Source: Bathynomus jamesi
Lineage: Eukaryota > Arthropoda > Malacostraca > Isopoda > Cirolanidae
NCBI GenBank assembly: GCA_023014485.1
Contig: JAJOZX010005519.1
Location: 36,001 to 100,000, forward strand
Direction of reading: 5' to 3'
Length of the DNA stretch: 64,000 bases
Under the pieces are notes generated by a model that saw only the letters and a program-made list of their open reading frames with translations, was not told where the DNA came from and ran no database searches. Made by a program: the position numbers and the translations under genes. Shown piece by piece: positions 63,991 to 64,000 of this stretch; within the stretch, counting starts at the first letter, position 1; the number at the start of each line of letters is the position of its first letter.

Positions 63991-64000
63991 GTCCCATCTC

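Overview
This is a 64 kb piece of an AT-rich, intron-rich invertebrate animal genome. The evidence is GT-AG spliced exons of an alpha-2-macroglobulin/TEP-type gene, long (TA)n, (GT)n and (GA)n microsatellites, tRNA- and 5S-rRNA-derived SINEs, Penelope-like elements, CR1-group retrotransposons and hAT and Tc1/mariner elements. No prokaryotic feature is present. The species cannot be read from the sequence; an arthropod such as a chelicerate or crustacean is a guess.

Positions 1-31,313. A DD36E Tc1/mariner transposon (798-2063, transposase broken by one frameshift) lies among (TA)n tracts, next to a Penelope fragment carrying a hammerhead ribozyme. From 4572 to 31313 the + strand holds nine convincing exons of a thioester-containing/alpha-2-macroglobulin protein, from the end of MG2 to about MG6. 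One exon has an in-frame stop and another a frameshift. Its introns are full of transposons: nested hAT MITEs, a tRNA-like sequence between inverted repeats, a 3.6 kb fold-back structure holding a broken gene of unknown function, a 5S-rRNA/tRNA SINE, a dimeric tRNA SINE, and a head-to-tail pair of CR1 elements (13.8-20.7 kb). The thioester half of the gene is not in the window.

Positions 31,314-47,441. A degenerate DDE transposase, a minisatellite, a second hammerhead and a third type of RT element (34.3-35.8 kb) come first. A minus-strand head-to-tail CR1 array follows (35.9-47.4 kb). Two CR1 families are present. Family A is AT-rich and family B is GC-rich, yet copy B2 has an ORF1 almost identical to that of family A joined to a B-type ORF2. 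ORF1 encodes a zinc finger, a coiled coil, an SGNH/GDSL esterase and a Pro-rich minisatellite tail. ORF2 encodes an APE endonuclease and RT. Several 5' truncation points abut a (TC)n tract that ends the upstream copy, which suggests insertion into (TC)n, including the elements' own tails.

Positions 47,442-64,000. A non-coding LTR retrotransposon sits in a CR1 remnant with a CTGG target duplication. Its 3' end is rearranged: a second LTR, a 30-nt poly(T), an inverted U3-R copy that looks like cDNA of a polyadenylated transcript, then a third LTR. More CR1 follows: a near full-length A copy, internally deleted B copies, and mosaic B copies with an A-type segment in the 3' UTR. The last CR1 copy has inserted antisense into a Penelope-like element that keeps its GIY-YIG endonuclease and a well-formed hammerhead ribozyme. 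The window ends with a hAT MITE bearing a perfect 8-bp target duplication.

Most reading frames are broken by 1-2 nt indels. Some of this is decay, but the clustering of such gaps in otherwise fresh copies, for example at 56.8-58.3 kb, also fits uncorrected long-read errors.
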